From Marinirhabdus sp050859505 (GTDB taxonomy: Bacteria; Bacteroidota; Bacteroidia; Flavobacteriales; Flavobacteriaceae), in the NCBI RefSeq assembly GCF_050859505.1, contig NZ_CP193934.1:3410001-3474000 (forward strand): a stretch of 64,000 nt of DNA. Reading direction: 5' to 3'. This document shows positions 58,711 through 64,000 of this stretch, piece after piece. Numbering within the stretch: position 1 is the first letter of the stretch; the number at the start of each line of letters is the position of its first letter. Both the position numbers and the translations under genes were made by a program. The notes beneath the pieces were generated by a model that worked only from the letters and a program-made list of their open reading frames with translations, was not told the origin of the DNA and did not search any database.

Positions 58711-61700
58711 ATGAAAAGAAAACAACTCCCCGTGTACTTTGTACTCGCCTTACTCCTAACCGTCTCGCAGGCTTTTGCCCAGACTACTTTAGGATTTGAA
58801 GATTTTGACGGCAATGACGTAAACCTCACCAACACAGCCAACGTAGCAAATTATAACACCGCAACAGGTGGCGATGTATTTGGACGGGTAGACGGACAGG
58901 CAGGTGGTACCGGAATGCCTTTTGACGTGGCCGATGATACCGCAGCCGATGTAAGTGGCGCCAGAACGGGCACCAACTTTCCTGGCGATCTGTCTGGTCT
59001 TGCCGGACAAAACACTACCGCCTTTTTTGCCTTAAACGATGCAGATGGTGTAGCGGTAAACAACGCTACCTTAACCTTTAGTGGTTGGGGTACCGCAACC
59101 CTTACGTCTATTACAATGGACTTAGGTGCTATTGGCGATTTTGAAGCCAGCACTACAGATGGTTTCTTAATTGAAGCTGCTGTAGACGGCGGTGCATACC
59201 AGGAGATCTTTAGAGCAGCAACAGACGAGAGCGCTTCAAAAACCTACCGAGCACTGGACGGAGGCTTAGTACCAGACTTTAATGATCCTCTCGAGTTATT
59301 TATAGATGGCAGTGCAACTTCGGTGGGCTTCCTGGATAAATGCGACCCTGCAACGGGTTCTTTTGACACCTATACGTCTACCCTGTTAGATGGATTGGTA
59401 GCCGCTTCGGTAACCATTCGCATCAGCTGGAGTGGTACGCCTAGTGGATCTGAACCTATGGGAATAGATAATCTTACCGTAAACGGATTTGCAAGTTCGC
59501 AGCTGGTAATTTCAGAAATTATGTACAACCCCAATAGTGACGAGGACGACTGGGAATACCTTGAAGTGTACAACGCCGGAGGGACTACTGTAGACCTTGC
59601 AGGTTATGTAGTAGACGATAACAATGGCGTAGCACACCCAACAGCAAACATTGCAGCGGGAACTATTGCCGCAGATACTTCCGCTATCTTATACAATGCC
59701 GATGATATTACAGCAGCCGATTTTACTGCTGCCTGGGGAACTGTAAACCTAATTGCAGTAACCAACTGGAGCGCTATGTCTTTAAACAACGGTGGCGATA
59801 CGGTAGGGATCTGGGAAGACTTTGCTTCGTATTCCGGAGACAATGTAACGCAAACTAACGTGCTGGACAATGTTGCTTTTGACGATGCCACGCCTTGGCC
59901 AGTAGACGATAATGCAGCGTCTATCTACTTAACCGATCTTACAGCAAATAATGACGAGGGGGCCAACTGGGCGCTTTCTACAGACGGTGGTGCAACTCCT
60001 TTATTTGAAGGCTATACCAGCATCCCTGCCGGAGGAAATTCTGGAAACGATATTGGCTCTCCGGGTGTAAGCGGAAATGCGATCCTACCTTTACTTATTA
60101 CAGAAGTAACCGTTACCCCAACTGCGGGTGAGTTTGTTGAAATATACAACCCCAATGCTACTGCGGTAGACTTAACAAACGTGTACATTACCGATGCAAC
60201 TTTTGCAGGAGGGAGTGCCTATTACTACAACATTGTAACCGGAGCCGACGCTGGCGGGGGTGCTTTTGGAGATTTCTTAGCACGCTTTCCTAACGGAGCA
60301 TCCATTGCTGCAGGAGCCTACCAAACAGTAGCCCTTGCAGGATCGGACAACTACAACACTACCTACGGAACGGCACCAACCTATGAGCTCTTTGAAGACG
60401 GTACCACAGCAGACGGAATTCCGGATATGCTGGAAGGCTTACCAGGTTCTATAAACGGACAAGGGGGCTTTACCAACGGTGGCGAAGTAGCGATCTTGTT
60501 TTACTGGGATGGAGAAACCGATCTGGTAACAGACCTAGACTATATACTTTGGGGAGATACCGATGAAGCCGTAGACAAAACAGGCGTAAGTATAGACGGC
60601 CCGGATGCCGATGCTATTGCCAGTACCTACGGAAATGATACGGCTATTGCAAATCAGCAGCTAGTATCTGCCACAGCACACGGCGCTGGAGATTCGTACC
60701 AAAGAAACGACCTTACCGAAGGTGCCGAAGTAACTGGCGCAGGAAATGGTACCAATGGAGAGGATGAGACATCGGAGGACCTAAGCAATACCTGGTGTGT
60801 TGCTGCAGCTACTGCGGGTGCAGTAAACGATTGTGGCGCTGTGCCACCTGTTACAGTTCTTATTAGTGAAGTACAAGGAAACGGAGCTACCAGTCCTTTA
60901 GAAAATACTACCGTCCTTGTAGAGGCCATTGTTATTGGAGACTACCAGGCAGATAATCAGTTACGTGGTTTCTTTATTCAGGAGGAAGATGCGGATGCCG
61001 ATGCCGATGCAACTACTTCGGAAGGGATATACGTATTCTGTGAAACCTGCGCGACAGATGTGGCCGTAGGAGATCGTGTGGAGATAACAGCAACAGTGGT
61101 AGAGTTCTTCGGAACCACACAATTGGATGTTACAGGAGGTGGAAGTGTGACCATTGTTAGTAGTGGCAATACCTTACCAACACCTGCCAGCTTAACCCTG
61201 CCTGCACCTGCAGGAACCGATTTGGAAGCTACCTACGAAAGTGTAGAAAGTATGCTTATTACCTTTACTACAGATCTTGTAGTAAGCGAGTATTTTGAAC
61301 TGGCACGCTACGGGCAATTAGTATTGAATGCAAACAACAGAGTAAAGCAATTTACAGATACGAACGAACCAGATGTAGCTGGTTATGCAGCCTATTTAGC
61401 GCAGCTGGAAGCTACACGCATTATTCTGGACGACGATAATAACATTCAGAACAGTAATGTAAACGGTCCAACAGACCAGCCATATTTCTGGCCTCGTCCT
61501 GGATTAAGCAATACCAACTTTATAAGAGGTGGCGACCAGATAAGCAACCTTACGGGAATTATGCATTGGTCTTTTGCAGGACAATCCGGAACAGACGCCT
61601 GGAGAATTAGACCTGTAGACGAAGCTTTTAGTTATGACTTTACAAGTGTAAACCCAAGAACTGCCATGCCGGAAGATGTAGGAGGCAACTTAAAAGTAGC

Positions 61701-63429
61701 TAGCTTTAATGTATTAAACTACTTTACTACCTTAAATGAAAGAGGTGCCAACAGTACTGCTGAACTTGACAGACAACGCGAAAAGATCGCTGCTGCTATT
61801 TGTGGGTTAAACGCAGACATTGTAGGGCTTATTGAAATAGAAAACAACGGCACCACAGCCATAAACGATTTACTAAATGGTCCTAACGGTATCAATACTA
61901 TATGCGGAACTACCTATGTAGCCCTTGATGCAGGTGTGATTGGTACAGATGAAATTGCTGTAGCCTTTATTTACAACACGGCAACGGTGAGCCTTGAAGG
62001 TGCATTTGCTATTTTGGATAGTACCGTAGACCCACGTTTTGATGATAGTAAAAACCGACCTGTCCTGGCACAAAGCTTTAGACAAATTTCTACGGATGGT
62101 GTTCTTACCATAGCAGTAAATCACTTAAAGTCGAAAGGTTCTTCCTGTGCGGGCGATCCAGACCTGAATGATGGGGCAGGAAACTGTAACCTAACCAGAG
62201 CCGAAGCTGCTGCAGCCTTGGTAGATTGGTTAGCAACAGACCCTACCGCTAGTGGGGATGACGATTTCTTAATTATTGGAGATCTAAACTCGTATAAGCG
62301 TGAAGACCCTATCAACAACATCCTCCTGGGAAGCGATGACACAGCGGGTTCTGCAGACGATTATACCAATCTTATTGAAGACTACCAGGGAGTAGACGCC
62401 TATAGCTATGTGTTTGATGGCCAGTTGGGATATTTGGATTATGCATTGGCTACCGGTAGCTTAGCAGACCAGATAACGGGAACAACGGTTTGGCATGTAA
62501 ATGCAGACGAAATAGCCGTGTTTGATTATAACGACGATATTCAGGATCCAACCGAATCTTCTTTTCAAAGAGAATCCAGTGCATTGCCAATTTATGAGGC
62601 CAATGCTTTTAGAGCATCAGATCACGACCCTGTATTAATAGGAATTAATTTAAGTGTTCCTCCTGTAATTACATGCCCTGCCAATATCACCATTACCAAT
62701 GATGCGGGTGCGTGTAGTGCTGTAGTAACCTTTACCGATGCCACGGCAACAGATCCTAACGGAGATCTTGATTCGGTACTACAAACAGCTGGATTGGCTT
62801 CTGGAAGTGAATTTCCTGTAGGAGTTAGCACCATAGAATTTACAGCAACAGACGATGCTGGAAATATGGCAAGCTGTACCTTCACCATTACCGTAACCGA
62901 TGAAGAAGCACCCTTACTAACGTGCCCTGCAGACCAGACTGTATTACCGGACGCTGGGACTACACAATACGAGGTACCAGATTACTTTGCTACCGGAGCG
63001 GCTACTGCTGTTGATACCTGTACAGATCCTGTTACCATTACCACACAAGACCCAGCAGCCGGAACGCTTCTGGACGAAGGTACCACCACAGTAACCCTAA
63101 CTGCAACAGATGCCGCAGGAAACGAAGCTATTTGCGAGTTTGATATAACGGTAGAAGGTATCCTGGGAGTAAACGAGATAACTCTGGAAAACGGAATTGT
63201 ACTTTACCCCAACCCAACCCATGGGTCTCTTACCCTTATTAATAGAACTAGCGGTGCCTTACAAAGCGCGCTCATTCGTGATATAAGCGGGAAGACGGTA
63301 AAAACCATCAACCTAAAAGGAATGGCTTCTGAAATGCAATTTACAATGTCAGACCTTGCGTCTGGACTATATCTTATTACTATTGAAGGAGACCTTGGTT
63401 TTGTTACCAAGCGCATCGTGAAGGAGTAA
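58711..63429 (+). CDS. ExeM/NucH-type extracellular endonuclease with lamin-tail and HYR domains, T9SS cargo
   Basis: The 1572-residue secreted protein has a signal peptide ending in AFAQ. An N-terminal beta-rich domain is followed by two lamin-tail-like domains (starting about 265 and 460), an OB-like region (about 715), and an endonuclease/exonuclease/phosphatase domain from about 990. That domain carries NVLNYF, LIEIENNG, NHLKSKG, IGDLNSY and SDHDPVL with all expected catalytic residues. Two HYR domains (about 1315-1480) and a type A T9SS sorting tail (YPNPTHGSLTL and later GLYLITIEG) follow. It likely degrades extracellular DNA for nutrients or biofilm turnover. It is a single gene closed by a terminator. 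Confidence 0.92.
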   Translation: MKRKQLPVYFVLALLLTVSQAFAQTTLGFEDFDGNDVNLTNTANVANYNTATGGDVFGRVDGQAGGTGMPFDVADDTAADVSGARTGTNFPGDLSGLAGQNTTAFFALNDADGVAVNNATLTFSGWGTATLTSITMDLGAIGDFEASTTDGFLIEAAVDGGAYQEIFRAATDESASKTYRALDGGLVPDFNDPLELFIDGSATSVGFLDKCDPATGSFDTYTSTLLDGLVAASVTIRISWSGTPSGSEPMGIDNLTVNGFASSQLVISEIMYNPNSDEDDWEYLEVYNAGGTTVDLAGYVVDDNNGVAHPTANIAAGTIAADTSAILYNADDITAADFTAAWGTVNLIAVTNWSAMSLNNGGDTVGIWEDFASYSGDNVTQTNVLDNVAFDDATPWPVDDNAASIYLTDLTANNDEGANWALSTDGGATPLFEGYTSIPAGGNSGNDIGSPGVSGNAILPLLITEVTVTPTAGEFVEIYNPNATAVDLTNVYITDATFAGGSAYYYNIVTGADAGGGAFGDFLARFPNGASIAAGAYQTVALAGSDNYNTTYGTAPTYELFEDGTTADGIPDMLEGLPGSINGQGGFTNGGEVAILFYWDGETDLVTDLDYILWGDTDEAVDKTGVSIDGPDADAIASTYGNDTAIANQQLVSATAHGAGDSYQRNDLTEGAEVTGAGNGTNGEDETSEDLSNTWCVAAATAGAVNDCGAVPPVTVLISEVQGNGATSPLENTTVLVEAIVIGDYQADNQLRGFFIQEEDADADADATTSEGIYVFCETCATDVAVGDRVEITATVVEFFGTTQLDVTGGGSVTIVSSGNTLPTPASLTLPAPAGTDLEATYESVESMLITFTTDLVVSEYFELARYGQLVLNANNRVKQFTDTNEPDVAGYAAYLAQLEATRIILDDDNNIQNSNVNGPTDQPYFWPRPGLSNTNFIRGGDQISNLTGIMHWSFAGQSGTDAWRIRPVDEAFSYDFTSVNPRTAMPEDVGGNLKVASFNVLNYFTTLNERGANSTAELDRQREKIAAAICGLNADIVGLIEIENNGTTAINDLLNGPNGINTICGTTYVALDAGVIGTDEIAVAFIYNTATVSLEGAFAILDSTVDPRFDDSKNRPVLAQSFRQISTDGVLTIAVNHLKSKGSSCAGDPDLNDGAGNCNLTRAEAAAALVDWLATDPTASGDDDFLIIGDLNSYKREDPINNILLGSDDTAGSADDYTNLIEDYQGVDAYSYVFDGQLGYLDYALATGSLADQITGTTVWHVNADEIAVFDYNDDIQDPTESSFQRESSALPIYEANAFRASDHDPVLIGINLSVPPVITCPANITITNDAGACSAVVTFTDATATDPNGDLDSVLQTAGLASGSEFPVGVSTIEFTATDDAGNMASCTFTITVTDEEAPLLTCPADQTVLPDAGTTQYEVPDYFATGAATAVDTCTDPVTITTQDPAAGTLLDEGTTTVTLTATDAAGNEAICEFDITVEGILGVNEITLENGIVLYPNPTHGSLTLINRTSGALQSALIRDISGKTVKTINLKGMASEMQFTMSDLASGLYLITIEGDLGFVTKRIVKE

Positions 63430-63447
63430 TTGTTTACTATTTAAGTT

Positions 63448-63479
63448 AAAAGCCGCTTCCAATTGGGAGCGGCTTTTTT
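63448..63479 (+). terminator. Intrinsic terminator after the nuclease gene
   Basis: AAAAGCCGCTTCC pairs with GGGAGCGGCTTTT across an AATT loop, followed by a run of T; one mismatch in the stem. It lies 19 bp after the stop codon. Confidence 0.9.
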
Positions 63480-63604
63480 GTTATAGTACCTAACCTATTA
63501 AAATAACAAGAAAAGGCTTTGTAAGAAGCACTACTGTTTAGTTTTTCCTGTCTACCATCCCGATTCCTTTTTCGATATCGTTTTAATGGTGTAATAGCTA
63601 CATC

Positions 63605-64000
63605 TTATTTTTTACTTTCGGTCTTCTCATCACTTTGTAATGTGTATTGAGCTGCCTGATACTCCTGGCATTGTTCAATAAATTCTTCTGGCAAGATCGT
63701 CCTAAAAGGATGTGATTTTTTAGGTATTACTTCTACCATTTTATCTATCATCTCTTGTGGATCAAACTGATTCTCTAAAAGCGCTTTACTTGCTTCTTTA
63801 ATCGTTTCGGCAGACGTGAAAAAGTGTTCATCATCATACCACTGCATAAAGTTCTCATACATTCTATCATTAAAACCAGTTTCATACGGTCCTGGATTAA
63901 TGGTTGCCACCTGCACACCAAATTCGTGCAGTTCGTCCCGCAAGCTCTGCGCAATAGATTCCAATGCGTGTTTAGATGCATTATAAGCTCCCAGATAAGG
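63605..64000 (-). CDS. Short-chain dehydrogenase/reductase, C-terminal part only
   Basis: The frame continues past the window edge at 64000. The visible 131 residues begin PYLGAYNASKHALESIAQSL, containing the SDR catalytic YxxxK pair in YNASK, then the NPGPYETGF segment that follows the active site. A charged C terminus (DEKTESKK) follows. The cofactor-binding N terminus is outside the window. An apparent start at 63964 is only a TTG codon inside the catalytic helix and is not used. Confidence 0.9.
   Translation of the reverse strand, partial: PYLGAYNASKHALESIAQSLRDELHEFGVQVATINPGPYETGFNDRMYENFMQWYDDEHFFTSAETIKEASKALLENQFDPQEMIDKMVEVIPKKSHPFRTILPEEFIEQCQEYQAAQYTLQSDEKTESKK

Noticed and set aside
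63605..63964. A complete small protein starting at 63964
   Set aside because: The codon is TTG within the SDR catalytic helix; the frame continues through YNASK to the window edge.

Overview
The window looks like chromosomal DNA of a marine-type member of Flavobacteriaceae (Bacteroidota). The supporting signs are a type IX secretion (T9SS) type A sorting tail on a large exported nuclease, a DUF5916/CBM9-like outer-membrane protein, an HYC_CC_PP-family protein, an inner-membrane pump fused to an outer-membrane factor, TAnnTTTG-type promoter sequences, a Flavo-1-like RNA structure, and A+T-rich gaps full of short tandem repeats. No rRNA, tRNA, transposase or CRISPR array was seen.

Region 1 (1-7.0 kb, minus strand) is a divalent-metal export operon. 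It encodes a small His-rich exported protein, a CzcA-type RND pump fused to a TolC-like factor, a CzcB adaptor lipoprotein, a Fur-family regulator, and a P-type ATPase cut by the window edge. Region 2 (6.9-13.0 kb, both strands) is a sulfur module: two half-size YeeE/YedE proteins, DoxX, DsrE-like and TlpA-like proteins, an MBL-rhodanese protein, TauE/SafE, and a Crp/Fnr regulator. The same TGTAAC-N4-GTTACA palindrome lies in front of both minus-strand sulfur operons. Region 3 (13.1-29.0 kb, minus strand) is a copper-resistance cluster: CusA, TolC, an HMA-AraC regulator, a multicopper oxidase with a CopB-like barrel, DUF3347, haem-binding and NTF2-like proteins, a CopA ATPase, DUF2911 and DUF305 proteins, and a CusB adaptor. 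Two of its coding regions carry in-frame GC-rich palindromic insertions.

Region 4 (29.3-41.2 kb) is ordinary chromosome: an SH3b membrane protein, an SLC13 permease/MscS/DUF2383 operon, DUF5916, a HAD phosphatase, an FAD oxidoreductase, a lipoprotein esterase and EcsC. The gaps hold 7-bp and 8-bp tandem repeats, a 58-bp direct repeat, and broken pieces of two neighbouring genes. Between 41.2 and 42.46 kb there is 1.3 kb with only a pseudogene and repeats, which may mark an island border.

Region 5 (43.4-57.2 kb, minus strand) is a defence island. A type I restriction-modification operon reads half-HsdS, HsdM, HsdS, then a two-gene Pycsar system (membrane effector plus pyrimidine cyclase with AGS-C sensor), then HsdR and a YgjP-like peptidase, with 1-nt stop/start overlaps at two junctions. 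Upstream lie a DUF262-HNH (GmrSD-like) protein, a KAP P-loop NTPase, and a protein made of six 18-residue repeats directly coupled to the NTPase. The Pycsar pair embedded in an RM operon is the most striking system in the window.

Region 6 (57.4-64 kb) has a lipoprotein of unknown role, an ExeM/NucH-type T9SS nuclease, and the C-terminal part of a short-chain dehydrogenase.
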